DNA from: Paenibacillus sp. FSL R5-0341
GTDB lineage: Bacteria > Bacillota > Bacilli > Paenibacillales > Paenibacillaceae
Reading direction: 5' to 3'
NCBI RefSeq assembly: GCF_037975235.1
Contig: NZ_CP150241.1
Coordinates: 5,146,001-5,210,000, forward strand
DNA: 64,000 nucleotides
Every line of letters begins with the position of its first letter. Within the stretch, counting starts at the first letter, position 1. Under the pieces are notes generated by a model, which was given only the letters and a program-made list of their open reading frames with translations, had not been told where the DNA came from and did no database searches. Shown one piece after another: positions 53,568-62,646 of the stretch. The translations under genes were made by a program, and so were the position numbers.

Positions 53568-54806
53568 ATGAGAGTTCTGCTCGTTACGTATTGGGAGCTT
53601 ACACATATGGGTGGGATCTGGACATATGTTAAACAATTGGCCGACAGGCTGATGGCGCTTGGTGTAGAGGTTGATATCATGGGCACGAATGGTGCCAATA
53701 ACGAAATATATATTCGTAATCTGAATCGTGCTTTCTCCAAGGATAAAGTGTGGCCCATGCTGCAAGCCAAGCTCAACCCAACCGATCTGCCACAATTCAC
53801 AGCCGACTCTCTTCTTGCTTATTATGAATTGAATAGATATGCCTTCGAGATGGCTGCCGCTTATCTGGGAGTGGACCATTATGACGTCATCCATGCGCAA
53901 GATCCGGTAGCCGCCGTAGCGATAAAACGCATTTTGAACCGTAATGTTCCACTCGTTACCAGCTATCATGGAGCTCTTGCACGCGAAGCCTTCTACGATG
54001 CTCAAAATTCCAACCCGCAGCTTACCCTATCATCCTATTTGCAATCGAAACGCGGACGTTATTTTCTCTCATTGGAAGAACGGAGTGCGGCACAGTCTGA
54101 GCTCATTCTGGTGTCCAGTCACTGGATCAAGAGCACGCTTACAGAGCTTGCGGTTCCCGAATCAAAGTTTCGGATAATCCCCTACGCCGTGGACCTGTCA
54201 GCCTACCGTTCATTAGCAGCTACGAAGTTCCGTCAGCGGCCACCTGCAGGCAAAAAAGTCATTGCCTTTACCGGAAGGCTTGAATACATCAAGGGCGTTC
54301 ATGTGTTGATCAAGGCTTTAGCCAGTCTGAAAAATAAACGTTCCGATTGGGTCTGCTGGATCGCAGGAGAAGGCAACCTGATCGATGAATTGCGGGCACA
54401 GGTCACGGCGGCTGGCATTGGAGCAGATGTTGTGTTTTGGGGCAAGCTGGACAATATTCCTTCCTTCCTGCGCCATGCCGACATTTATGTCCAACCCAGC
54501 CTGCAGGACACCCAGCCGTTCTCCGTTACGGAAGCGCAACTGGCGGGTGTACCCGTTATTGTCAGTGGTACGGCCGGCATGCCTGAAATGGTTGACCCTG
54601 GACGCACGGGGTGGGTCGTGCCTCCGCAGGATGTCGATTCGCTCCGCGAATTGTTGCATGCACTTCTGGAGGATGACGTTACCCGTAAAAAAGTAGGTGC
54701 TGCGGCCAAAGCCTGGGCCGAAGAAAACCGCTCACTGGAAGAGATGGGACTTCGTACATTACAAGTCTATCAAGAAGCCATTTACAGAGGAGGACTCACG
54801 ATATGA
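53568..54806 (+). CDS. GT4 family glycosyltransferase
   Basis: A GT-B fold transferase of 412 residues. The donor-side N-terminus is RVLLVTYWELTHMGGIWTYV, the linker VIHAQDPVAAVAIKRI, and the C-terminal domain has FTGRLEYIKGVHVLIKAL and QDTQPFSVTEAQLAGVPVI with the catalytic Glu region. Start with AAGGAGG. Its stop overlaps the start of a tiny downstream gene by 4 nt. The acceptor is unknown; a spore- or cell-surface glycan is likely from the neighbourhood. Confidence 0.91.
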   Translation: MRVLLVTYWELTHMGGIWTYVKQLADRLMALGVEVDIMGTNGANNEIYIRNLNRAFSKDKVWPMLQAKLNPTDLPQFTADSLLAYYELNRYAFEMAAAYLGVDHYDVIHAQDPVAAVAIKRILNRNVPLVTSYHGALAREAFYDAQNSNPQLTLSSYLQSKRGRYFLSLEERSAAQSELILVSSHWIKSTLTELAVPESKFRIIPYAVDLSAYRSLAATKFRQRPPAGKKVIAFTGRLEYIKGVHVLIKALASLKNKRSDWVCWIAGEGNLIDELRAQVTAAGIGADVVFWGKLDNIPSFLRHADIYVQPSLQDTQPFSVTEAQLAGVPVIVSGTAGMPEMVDPGRTGWVVPPQDVDSLRELLHALLEDDVTRKKVGAAAKAWAEENRSLEEMGLRTLQVYQEAIYRGGLTI

Positions 54807-54973
54807 CGTTACTTGTACCTAGTGATTTGTACAATCGCTGGTTCTCGACCCCGGTTTCCACACCTCACATCGACGTGGATTACGCTGCAATGAATGAATT
54901 GATGAAGAAGCTGCCTAAAGGATATGTATTTCCCGATCCGGCATCGATGGCGATCATGAATTCAAAGGACTGA
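54803..54973 (+). CDS. 56-aa protein translationally coupled to the GT4 gene
   Basis: A short gene starting MTLLVPSDLYNRWFSTPVST and ending in MAIMNSKD. GGAGG lies 10 nt before its ATG, which overlaps the glycosyltransferase stop (ATGA), and a strong terminator follows the stop, so it is the closing gene of the unit. It has no signal or membrane segment. The middle is MNELMKKLPKGYVFPD. No family recognised; it may be an accessory or regulatory subunit of the transferase. Confidence 0.75.
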   Translation: MTLLVPSDLYNRWFSTPVSTPHIDVDYAAMNELMKKLPKGYVFPDPASMAIMNSKD

Positions 54974-55016
54974 GGCTTCAATACAAGCCATATTCATGTA
55001 ACATGCTTGAATATGA

Positions 55017-55066
55017 AACACGGGGTGTCCCATTTGTCATACGAATGACAGAGGACACCCCGTGTT
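55017..55066 (+). terminator. Terminator of the GT4/56-aa unit
   Basis: A perfect 14-bp stem (AACACGGGGTGTCC and complement) encloses a second perfect hairpin (GTCAT, 4 nt, ATGAC); followed by CGTTTTAC. Confidence 0.85.
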
Positions 55067-55080
55067 CGTTTTACTGTGTT

Positions 55081-55275
55081 CTAACGAATCCAACACACGC
55101 TATTTGTTTCCTTTTACACAAGTCTGAAATGTAACGAATCACAGAGACGTTATTTCGTCTAATGTGGTCGATTTTCAGATTCGGAAGCCATTTTCGGAAG
55201 AAATAACGTGATAGAGATTCGTTAGAATTTATTTTTCATGGTAATTGCCCCAATAAGACGTGGCAGATTCGTTAG
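55081..55275. repeat. Second copy of the 195-bp four-unit element
   Basis: Units at 55081-55106 and 55131-55156 (plus), about 55200-55225 and 55250-55275 (inverted). The 50-bp spacing within each pair and the 95-bp span from second unit start to third unit end equal those of the copy at 38702-38896. Inter-unit spacers share only short similarity (CAAGT-TGAAA). The gap of about 510 bp here contains two terminators and this element, and no further gene. Confidence 0.75.
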
Positions 55276-55385
55276 CGCTTGAAGCCATGGGAAATCCAGA
55301 TCTTATTCATCTGTTGCCAACCTGGAATACATATTCAGATTGTTGAACTTTTCGCCTGCCCTTTAGCATGCGTCGGTGAAATGAA

Positions 55386-55439
55386 AAAAAGAGAGCATCC
55401 CATCTATAGCAAATTAATGCTGTAGACTGTACTCTCTTA
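55386..55439 (-). terminator. Terminator of the polysaccharide operon
   Basis: On the minus strand AAGAGAG..TCTACAGC pairs with GCTATAGA..CTCTCTT and is followed by TTTTTTT. It lies about 45 bp after the stop of the last GT2 gene. Confidence 0.75.
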
Positions 55440-55482
55440 ATATTTAACACCTATTTCATTCAGCCCTCTTCGCCAAATCGAT

Positions 55483-56199
55483 CTATTTCCAGTACCCACC
55501 AACATGTAGCAGATTGAGCAGCGTAGGTCGATGCTTATCCTGAACCCGTTCCATCTCGGCAACCAGTGCCTTGAAGTGACGTTTGGTTCCCATGGACTCA
55601 TGCAATCGGTAGCACATCAGAGGTTCATTGTAATAGAACAGCTCATACATCGGAAACAGTCTCATCCACATCTCATAGTCATGGGTATAGCGAAAATCAG
55701 TGTCGAACAAGCCGAACCGCTCAAATGCCTCCATCTCTAGCATGACGGTACAGCCGTTGATCGGACAACCTTCGAGCAGTACCTGCAACATCTCCAGACG
55801 ACTACCCACTTCCGGCTGCACCGTATCCAGCCATTCACTCTTCTCATTCACATAATGGTAGGCACCATGACAGAATGAAGCCTTGACCTCTCGCATAAAC
55901 TTCAGTTGTTTCTCCACCCGGTCCAGCAGCATTACATCATCTGAACTGAGCCAGACAAAATATTCCCCTGTCGCATGTTTGATGCCCTCATTCAATGCTG
56001 TCGCGGTTCCACCGTTTTCTTTGCGAATATAGTGGATAGAATCCATGAATGGATGTAGCCGCTCCACGTGCTCGGTTGACCCATCATCCACCACGATCAC
56101 TTCAATATGCGGATACGTCTGGTGAATGGCGCTGTGAACAGCCTGCTCGATATAAGCACAATTGTAGAAAGGAATGACGATTGATACTTTCGGCTCCAT
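55483..56199 (-). CDS. GT2 family glycosyltransferase
   Basis: A GT-A fold inverting transferase. N-terminal VSIVIPFYNCAYIEQAVHSA, VIVVDDGSTEHV and the metal-binding WLSSDD (with YFV before it) are visible; the C-terminal half has YTHDYEMWMRLF. 238 residues, the same length as the GT2 upstream and clearly its paralogue. Separated from it by 213 bp that contains a weak hairpin, so it may be less expressed than the preceding genes. Confidence 0.9.
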   Translation of the reverse strand: MEPKVSIVIPFYNCAYIEQAVHSAIHQTYPHIEVIVVDDGSTEHVERLHPFMDSIHYIRKENGGTATALNEGIKHATGEYFVWLSSDDVMLLDRVEKQLKFMREVKASFCHGAYHYVNEKSEWLDTVQPEVGSRLEMLQVLLEGCPINGCTVMLEMEAFERFGLFDTDFRYTHDYEMWMRLFPMYELFYYNEPLMCYRLHESMGTKRHFKALVAEMERVQDKHRPTLLNLLHVGGYWK

Positions 56200-56363
56200 T
56201 CGGGCTTCCCCTTCCTCCGCTTGTCTCTGTGTAGCGATTGCTTTCTTCTATTATATGAAGATCAATACGATCGGTATCAGGCAGCTGCGGTGCTGCGGAA
56301 GCACATTTCAATCATTAATCGACTTTCTCACCTTCACTATCTTTGGCAAAATTGCTACGCAAA

Positions 56364-56406
56364 GAGGGCGTTAATCAGCCACCTTGTGACCTTCATAACC
56401 GCCCTC
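56364..56406 (-). terminator. Weak terminator-like hairpin between the two GT2 genes
   Basis: GAGGGCG-GTTA and TAACGCCCTC pair with one bulge; only three T follow on the minus strand. Possibly a partial terminator giving lower expression of the last gene. Confidence 0.4.
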
Positions 56407-56412
56407 CCTACG

Positions 56413-57129
56413 CTACCCGCCAAGCGCCGCTATACGCTGCAATAACGGTTCGCGATATCTGGACCATACCATGGATGCCTCTCTGCCGATGACATCCGCA
56501 TGACGAACCGATCCCATTCCTCCATGCCAACGATATGCGGTATGTGGCTCGTTCAGATATGGAAAACGATGACCGTTCAGAAGAATACGCAGCCAGAGAT
56601 CCAAATCATGCGTATAAGGCAACAACTCATCAAACAACCCCACCCCACTGAACAGATCCTTGCGAATCATGACGGTACAGCCATTCACCGGATTGCCATT
56701 AACGAACAATCGCAACCAATCCAGATCAGCCATCGGTGCAGGTCCTGCGTTCAGCTTGGTCGCGGCAGAATGTTCATTAATATAATGAAAGTTTGTATGC
56801 GAGACAAGCACATTCTCGCGTTGCATAAACGCAAGCTGATGCCGAATTTTATCAGGGTACAGACAATCATCCGAACTAAGCCAAACCACATATTCACCTG
56901 AGGCATGGCGGATGCCATGATTAAGTGCCGAAGCGGTACCACCATTGCTTTTGCCAAGTACATTTATATACGGAAGATAAGGCTGAAGCAGCTCCGCATG
57001 CCGGGTAGAGCCATCGTTCACAACAATGATCTCCACATCATGATACGTCTGGTTCAGCGCACTCTGAATTGCCTGTGGCACGTAAGGGCAGTTATAGAAA
57101 GGAATGACAATGGACACTCTTGGACTCAA
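56413..57129 (-). CDS. GT2 family glycosyltransferase (paralogue of the next gene)
   Basis: A GT-A enzyme with VSIVIPFYNCPYVPQAIQSA, IIVVNDGSTRHAE, SNGGTASALNHGIRHASGEY and VWLSSDD, and YTHDLDLWLRILL further on. It overlaps the SDR gene by 4 nt. The two 238-residue GT2 proteins share most N-terminal motifs, indicating tandem duplication with diverged acceptor halves. Confidence 0.91.
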   Translation of the reverse strand: MSPRVSIVIPFYNCPYVPQAIQSALNQTYHDVEIIVVNDGSTRHAELLQPYLPYINVLGKSNGGTASALNHGIRHASGEYVVWLSSDDCLYPDKIRHQLAFMQRENVLVSHTNFHYINEHSAATKLNAGPAPMADLDWLRLFVNGNPVNGCTVMIRKDLFSGVGLFDELLPYTHDLDLWLRILLNGHRFPYLNEPHTAYRWHGGMGSVRHADVIGREASMVWSRYREPLLQRIAALGG

Positions 57130-58067
57130 TTTGTCGTCCTCCCTTGCTGGGCACGAACATCACTCAGAATATCCTGTAGCGATGTGGCAAATGGAATCAG
57201 CGGCTGCCAGCCAAGCTTGCGCAGCATGGATAATTCCTCCTGTTTACCCGCTCCATCCGGACCGGAAGATGCGCCATCCCAGCGAACAGGCACTTCTGCT
57301 TCTGTCATGGACAACAGCAGATCTGCAATTTCACCTAGACTACGCTCGACTCCGGACACCACTGGATATACCGTACCGCTAGCCCCCTGTACCAGGAGGG
57401 TCGCATATGCTCTGACCGCATCTCGCACATCCAGAAAGTCACGGGTGCTGTCCCGTCCGGACAGACGGAATGCCTCGGTTTTGCCCGCCTGCTCACACGC
57501 AACAACATGGCGCGCAAGCAGTGAACAGATACCTGTCGAAGGACCGGCACCGATCAGATTGCCCGGCTCCGCCAGCATGATCTGCTGTCCGAAGAGCGAC
57601 ATCCAAGACAAAGACACCATCTCTTCAAGTGCTTTGCTAAGGCTGTACGGGTGCGGAGGCTGGGGAATCCGGCCGGGTTCCGGCGTATATTTTAACCTTG
57701 ATCCCACAATAACGGTTCGTGCTGCCGGACAACTGCGAAGCGCATCCAGTAAATACAGCACAGCCATTACATTGGTCTCCAGGACCAGTAGCGGATCTGC
57801 CCACGAATCGGGCACGGAATTTTTGCCGGCGAGATGCAGTACATAGTCTGGCTGCACCTCGTCGATTAGGTGACGTACTTGCTGTTTATCATTTAGATCA
57901 CAGACATGGACTTCGGCGCCTTTACCGAATGAATACACATCCGGTCTCCGGACTACCGCTGCAACCACTGCACCTGCTTCCCGAAAATAAGAAACCGCAT
58001 GTCGCCCGGTAAATCCCGAGGCGCCTGTGATCAGTACTTTCTTGCCTGTCAGCTCTGCTCCATCCAT
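57126..58067 (-). CDS. NAD(P)-dependent nucleotide-sugar epimerase/dehydratase (extended SDR)
   Basis: A Rossmann-fold enzyme with KVLITGASGFTGRHAVSYF (GxxGxxG), a YxxxK pair in HPYSLSKALEE, and a GDP-mannose-reductase-like region FRLSGRDSTRDFLDVRDAV. Closest overall to GDP-6-deoxy-4-keto-mannose reductase/dehydratase-type SDRs, but the nucleotide is not certain. Start with GAAGGAG; it overlaps the RmlD-like gene by 19 bp. Fifth enzyme of the operon. Confidence 0.85.
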   Translation of the reverse strand: MDGAELTGKKVLITGASGFTGRHAVSYFREAGAVVAAVVRRPDVYSFGKGAEVHVCDLNDKQQVRHLIDEVQPDYVLHLAGKNSVPDSWADPLLVLETNVMAVLYLLDALRSCPAARTVIVGSRLKYTPEPGRIPQPPHPYSLSKALEEMVSLSWMSLFGQQIMLAEPGNLIGAGPSTGICSLLARHVVACEQAGKTEAFRLSGRDSTRDFLDVRDAVRAYATLLVQGASGTVYPVVSGVERSLGEIADLLLSMTEAEVPVRWDGASSGPDGAGKQEELSMLRKLGWQPLIPFATSLQDILSDVRAQQGRTTN

Positions 58068-58876
58068 AATGCCAGCTCCTTCAGCATTGTAGAATAATCC
58101 GGCAGGTCTGTCTTCACATCCTCACGAGTGGATACCAGCGTACGGTCCTGCACCATGCTGTCATCACGCACAATCGTCACATCCTGCTTATCCCAAGTCT
58201 GCTTGAACAGCACAAGCAGGTCATGCTTGCTGACCGGAGCCGGATGAGCCAGATGGATGAGACCACTAACGGATGAAGCCAGATAATGGTCTACCCATTT
58301 GGCCAGCTCAAGCGTGGTCACCCCGTTCCAGAACACGCGGGTATACCCGCCGACTTCACCTGTGCTGGACATAAACCATTGCATCAGACCAATGCCACCC
58401 TGCCGAATCTCAGGTCCAATGATCGACGTACGAATCGTCAGATGGCCTTCATCCTGAACTTCACCAAGTGCTTTGGTGATGGCGTAAGCAGAAGTCCCAT
58501 CCGTGACATCATCTTCCCGGTATGCTCCCCTGTCCCCGCTGAACACACAATCTGTGCTGATATGAATCAGGCGTGCACCAATCTCATCCGCAACCCGCCG
58601 CAGACGATGCGGCAGGAAACCATTAATATGATATGCGGTGATTTTGTCCTCATCTGCGAAGCTGTTCAACACACCTACAGCATTAATAATCACATCCGGG
58701 TGCACCGCTTCTACCAGTCGATCGACCATGAAGCTGTCGTTCACATCCAGGAGCAGACCATTCGGGTCCGTGACATCCCGAGTTGTGTAGAAGACGCTGT
58801 GTACACCTTGACGGCGGAAATAGTCGACCAGAATATGGCCGGCCATTCCGTTCCCACCAAGTATCAGCAGTTTCAT
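58049..58876 (-). CDS. RmlD-like nucleotide-sugar reductase
   Basis: An SDR of the dTDP-4-dehydrorhamnose reductase type: KLLILGGNGMAGHILVDYF, VIINAVGVLNSFADEDK, LIHISTDCVFSGDRGAY, and Y-x3-K in SAYAITKALGE. 275 residues with no C-terminal cupin, so it differs from CapF. Placed between CapE-like and SDR genes it probably reduces a 4-keto UDP-sugar made by the CapE-like enzyme, as WbvR does in UDP-N-acetyl-L-quinovosamine synthesis. Coupled to the upstream gene by ATGA. Confidence 0.86.
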   Translation of the reverse strand: MKLLILGGNGMAGHILVDYFRRQGVHSVFYTTRDVTDPNGLLLDVNDSFMVDRLVEAVHPDVIINAVGVLNSFADEDKITAYHINGFLPHRLRRVADEIGARLIHISTDCVFSGDRGAYREDDVTDGTSAYAITKALGEVQDEGHLTIRTSIIGPEIRQGGIGLMQWFMSSTGEVGGYTRVFWNGVTTLELAKWVDHYLASSVSGLIHLAHPAPVSKHDLLVLFKQTWDKQDVTIVRDDSMVQDRTLVSTREDVKTDLPDYSTMLKELALWMEQS

Positions 58877-59859
58877 GACAGAAATCCTCCGCGTTTCAGA
58901 ATTTCACGAATCTCCTCTTTGGTCATCAGTTGATGTTCGGAACTGAAGCTGTTGAAGGAAACTGGAGGACAATTGTTGTAATGTTCACGCAGTCCCGGGA
59001 TACCGAGGGTCGGGAGAATGACCAGATATTGCTCATCGTAGACCACAGTAGTCATGCTCTCGAATTCACTCATCAGTATTTCATGAATTTTCTCCCCTGG
59101 ACGAATACCACGTTCCACAATAGCCACATTCTCCACGCCGGAATCCTCAATCAACACTTCAGCTAGATCCACGATTTTGCATGTTGGCATCGTCATGACA
59201 AAAATCTCTCCGCCCATACTCTCCACGGAAGCTTTGAACAGCAGCGTGATCGCGTCCTTGAGGGTAAGAAAGAATCGAGTCATGCTCATGTCCGTGATGG
59301 AGACCTGCCCTTTCTGGCGAATCTGATTCTTGAACAGATGCACCACACTGCCGTTTGTTCCCAATACATTCCCGCCCCGCACCGTAACAAACTTGGTGTC
59401 GCTGTGCAACAAGTTGGCATATACGATTAATTTCTCCCCGATGGCCTTTGTCATGCCATAGAAGTTGGACGGGTTGGCAGCCTTGTCAGTCGAGATATAG
59501 ATGACTTTTTCCACCTTGTTCTCAATAGCCGCCTCGATCACATTCTGTGTACCAATCACATTGGTTTTGAGTGCTTCGTACGGCTGGTCTTCACACACCG
59601 GAACATGCTTGAGTGCAGCCAGATGAAACACATAGTCCACATGCTGGCAGGCAGCCGTTAAGGCGTCCTTGTCACGAATATCTCCAATCCGGAAATGAAG
59701 ACGCGGGTCTTCAAAATCACGACTCATGGCCACTTGGCTGGACTCGTTCCGGGAATACACAATAATTTCTTTAGGCTGCTGGGGCAGCAGTTGAGCCACA
59801 AGTTCATAACCCCATGATCCCGTACCGCCAGTCACGAGTATACGCTTATTTTCAAACAT
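58873..59859 (-). CDS. CapE-like UDP-GlcNAc 4,6-dehydratase/epimerase
   Basis: A polysaccharide-biosynthesis SDR. RILVTGGTGSWGYELVAQLL, IYISTDKAANPSNFYGMTK (with YxxxK) and RGGNVLGTNGSVVHLFKNQI are diagnostic of the CapE/WbjB/FlaA1 group. It should convert UDP-GlcNAc to a 4-keto-6-deoxy (5-epimerised) sugar. The ATG after GGAGGGAAA was chosen; it overlaps the WecB-like gene by 8 nt. Followed by the RmlD-like reductase. Confidence 0.9.
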   Translation of the reverse strand: MFENKRILVTGGTGSWGYELVAQLLPQQPKEIIVYSRNESSQVAMSRDFEDPRLHFRIGDIRDKDALTAACQHVDYVFHLAALKHVPVCEDQPYEALKTNVIGTQNVIEAAIENKVEKVIYISTDKAANPSNFYGMTKAIGEKLIVYANLLHSDTKFVTVRGGNVLGTNGSVVHLFKNQIRQKGQVSITDMSMTRFFLTLKDAITLLFKASVESMGGEIFVMTMPTCKIVDLAEVLIEDSGVENVAIVERGIRPGEKIHEILMSEFESMTTVVYDEQYLVILPTLGIPGLREHYNNCPPVSFNSFSSEHQLMTKEEIREILKRGGFLS

Positions 59860-60943
59860 GCATTTTCCCTCCAAGCAGAAATTTAACCACTTTACTGGAT
59901 ACATCTGTTGCTTTGTAGCCTTGCGGACAGTCCCAATCCGTAGACATCTGCGTCATGACTTTTACACAATCGGCGATGCGTGCCGCATCCAGACCGGAGA
60001 CCACATTGCTTCCGCAATCCACCGTTTCCGGCCGCTCTGTCGTTCGACGCATGGTCACGGTCGGCACACCCATAATGCAGCACTCCTCCTGCACGGTACC
60101 GCTATCCGTAAGTGCACAACGTGCATGACGTTCGAGCATCACAAAGTCGAAGAATCCAAACGGCTCGTGAAACTCCACCAGCGGGTTCATCTCCAGCTGC
60201 AGATGCTCGGCAATCCGAATCGCTGTACGCGGATGAATGCTGCAGATCACACGCAACCCGTGTTCCTCTGCAACCTGATTCAGCCCTTTCATAATCTCCA
60301 GCAAATGAGGGGCATGATCGACATTCTCGGCACGATGAGCGGTAACCAAAAAATATTGCCCGGACTTCAGCTTCAACTTTTTGAGAATTTTGCTGGAGTT
60401 TACCTGTGCGTCATAGTGCTGCATCACTTCATAGATTGGATTGCCCGTGAGCACGATTCTTCTGCTCGGTACCCCTTCGCTAACCAGATGTTTCTTGCTC
60501 TGTTCCGTGTAAGGCATATTAATGGTGGAGATGGCATCAATAACCCTGCGATTCTTCTCCTCAGGCACATCCAGATCGAAGCAACGATTGCCTGCTTCCA
60601 TATGAATAACAGGAACCCCCATGCGCTCAGCCAGCACAGCACACAATGCGCTATTGGTATCACCGAGCAGCAGTAATTTATCGGGTTTCTCCTGCAATAT
60701 CAGATCTTCCATCTGCGTAAACATCGAGGACAACTGCCGTCCCAGGGAGGCCGCTTCATCCTGGAGAACGTAATCCGGTGCGCGCAGACCCATTTCCTTG
60801 AAAAAGAGACCGCTGAGACTTTCCGTGAAGTTCTGTCCCGTGTGTACCAGAATATGTTTGGACGCGTACTGGTCCAGCTTGGAAATGATCAGGCTGAGTC
60901 GAATGATCTCAGGTCTCGTACCCAGCACCGTCATGATCTTCAT
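59852..60943 (-). CDS. WecB-like UDP-N-acetylglucosamine 2-epimerase family protein
   Basis: A non-hydrolysing epimerase fold: TVLGTRPEIIRLSLII, LLLLGDTNSALCAVLAE, IHMEAGNRCFDLDVPEE, YFLVTAHRAENVD and ALTDSGTVQEECCIMG. About 363 residues. Next to CapE- and RmlD-like genes it most likely acts as CapG/WbvD-type 2-epimerase on the UDP-6-deoxy sugar rather than as ManNAc producer. The ATG with AGGGA 6 nt upstream was taken; six codons further up is an alternative. Confidence 0.89.
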   Translation of the reverse strand: MKIMTVLGTRPEIIRLSLIISKLDQYASKHILVHTGQNFTESLSGLFFKEMGLRAPDYVLQDEAASLGRQLSSMFTQMEDLILQEKPDKLLLLGDTNSALCAVLAERMGVPVIHMEAGNRCFDLDVPEEKNRRVIDAISTINMPYTEQSKKHLVSEGVPSRRIVLTGNPIYEVMQHYDAQVNSSKILKKLKLKSGQYFLVTAHRAENVDHAPHLLEIMKGLNQVAEEHGLRVICSIHPRTAIRIAEHLQLEMNPLVEFHEPFGFFDFVMLERHARCALTDSGTVQEECCIMGVPTVTMRRTTERPETVDCGSNVVSGLDAARIADCVKVMTQMSTDWDCPQGYKATDVSSKVVKFLLGGKMHV

Positions 60944-60957
60944 CGTAATCCCTGCCT

Positions 60958-62628
60958 TCATCTTGTATTGGAACCTTTGCGCCTCACTCGACTACGTCCC
61001 GCCTTGGCAGATTTACGTCTGCGACTAGCCGATTTTCCCATATGCGGACGCGGTCCCTTCGTTGTACGGGGTTTCCCCTTACGTTTGCCAGTACCCGAAG
61101 CTTGTTTCAAGCCCTCACGGTCTCGGCGAGTATGTGGTGCAAGTGATTTGCGTCGACGTTTCCCCGTTCTGCCACCCTGTTGAATGAGCTTTGCAACGGA
61201 GCGAGCCGCTGCACCCGGAGCATCGTGACCCAATGCAATCGGAGGTAATGAGGAAAGCGGCAACGCCTGGATAACGCTCAGTGGGAATAAGAGTGCCCGC
61301 ACTGTAGCAGGTTCCAGAGCCAGTACTGTGCGTAATCCGCTCTCTCCCCATGTGTACACAGGTCCATTCGGAGGCTGGATGTACGTAAACCATCCGGGAA
61401 AACGTAACAACCACTGTGTCACCATCGTATGCAATTTCGTTCGGTAGGTTTCAATCCCGTAGAGCCTTTCCGCTTCTGTCCGATTGCGCCACCCCGTATC
61501 CGAGGCCAGATCGGAATCATTCAGCAAGGTTGTCGCTAATGTAACCAGCGCTTCGGTATCTCCCGGCGGGGCCAGAAAGGCATCACTGCCTACGGATTCC
61601 ATCAATTCCTTCAGTCCACCCTGAGCGAAGGCAATGACCGGTTTGGCAAAGTAGAGCCCCTCCAATGCGGTCATACCAAATCCTTCTTTGACCATGCTCG
61701 GAATGACTACAATATCCATGGCGGTATACGCCAGAGATACGTTCTCTTCAAATGTGGTGAAGGTAAATCGGCGCGAATACCCGGATTTCTTCACCCGTGA
61801 TACACACTCGTCGTAATACTTTTTATCCGATGGTGCGCCGATGATCCAGAAACGACAGCGCGAATGCGTTTCACAGATCTTCAAGGCCATATCTACAAAA
61901 GGTTTCAACCCTTTGGCATCATATATAAAGGAAGAAATATAACCGATACAGGTCTGTGATGACTTGAAACCGAGTTCCTTGCGCTTGCGCTCACGCAGAT
62001 GAACCCAGCGGTCCGGTGCGGGTAGTGCAGGTTCCCAAGTAGGCGAAATGACGGTCAGTTTGTCACCCATGCCAGCTTCATGAAATGGGGCCACCGCTGT
62101 CTCGGATATACCGATAATCCAATCTGCATAACGGCCAATCATCTGGATCGCCTCGGTTGTATGTTCATTGGAATGAATGATCTCGGTGATCTTCCAGATG
62201 ACCGGAATCTGAAGCGATTTCGCCACTACAGCCGGCATTACATTGACGCAGGTGTTCGTTAGCACCAGATCAGGCGCGGTTTCCCGAATCAGGGAGACCG
62301 CCTCCTGATACGCTGGTGTATGACGAAGATGCTCCGCATCATCTGCAATGCCCCGGTAAGGTGTGTACACACCGTGAAGCATCGGCAGATTGCATATTTT
62401 GACCTGAATGCCGAATCTTCGTGCAAGCCCCGCAAGCTTCCCCTCCTGCGGAACTACGAGCACACAATCAAAGATCGTACCGATCTCCCTCATAAAATGA
62501 AGCAGCAGCTTCTCCGCGCCCGTAATGCTGCGGGTGTTGCACACATGGGAAAACAACATCAGCTTTGGTTTCATTGCCATGGCCGCACGGACCCTGTATG
62601 CGGACATCCGATACAGGGTACTGTGCAC
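60958..62628 (-). CDS. GT4 glycosyltransferase with a long basic C-terminal tail
   Basis: The GT-B core spans roughly residues 20-420, with LMLFSHVCNTRSITGAEKLL, IGYISSFIYDAKGLKPFV and SMVKEGFGMTALEGLYFAKP (E-x7-E). After a linker (to about 485) come about 70 residues extremely rich in Lys and Arg, for example RTGKRRRKS, GTGKRKGKPRTTKG and ASRRRKSAKAGRSRVRRKG. Such a tail may bind an anionic polymer, nucleic acid or membrane. Initiation at GTG after GGAGGAG; downstream ATGs are possible. Member of the CgeB-WecB-CapE operon. Confidence 0.88.
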   Translation of the reverse strand: MHSTLYRMSAYRVRAAMAMKPKLMLFSHVCNTRSITGAEKLLLHFMREIGTIFDCVLVVPQEGKLAGLARRFGIQVKICNLPMLHGVYTPYRGIADDAEHLRHTPAYQEAVSLIRETAPDLVLTNTCVNVMPAVVAKSLQIPVIWKITEIIHSNEHTTEAIQMIGRYADWIIGISETAVAPFHEAGMGDKLTVISPTWEPALPAPDRWVHLRERKRKELGFKSSQTCIGYISSFIYDAKGLKPFVDMALKICETHSRCRFWIIGAPSDKKYYDECVSRVKKSGYSRRFTFTTFEENVSLAYTAMDIVVIPSMVKEGFGMTALEGLYFAKPVIAFAQGGLKELMESVGSDAFLAPPGDTEALVTLATTLLNDSDLASDTGWRNRTEAERLYGIETYRTKLHTMVTQWLLRFPGWFTYIQPPNGPVYTWGESGLRTVLALEPATVRALLFPLSVIQALPLSSLPPIALGHDAPGAAARSVAKLIQQGGRTGKRRRKSLAPHTRRDREGLKQASGTGKRKGKPRTTKGPRPHMGKSASRRRKSAKAGRSRVRRKGSNTR

Positions 62629-62646
62629 ACCTCCTCCCGGCCAAAA

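Noticed and set aside
53423..53800. N-terminal extension of the 132-aa hypothetical gene
   Set aside because: The extension is mostly the antisense of the divergent GT4 gene and contains no ribosome site before its ATGs.
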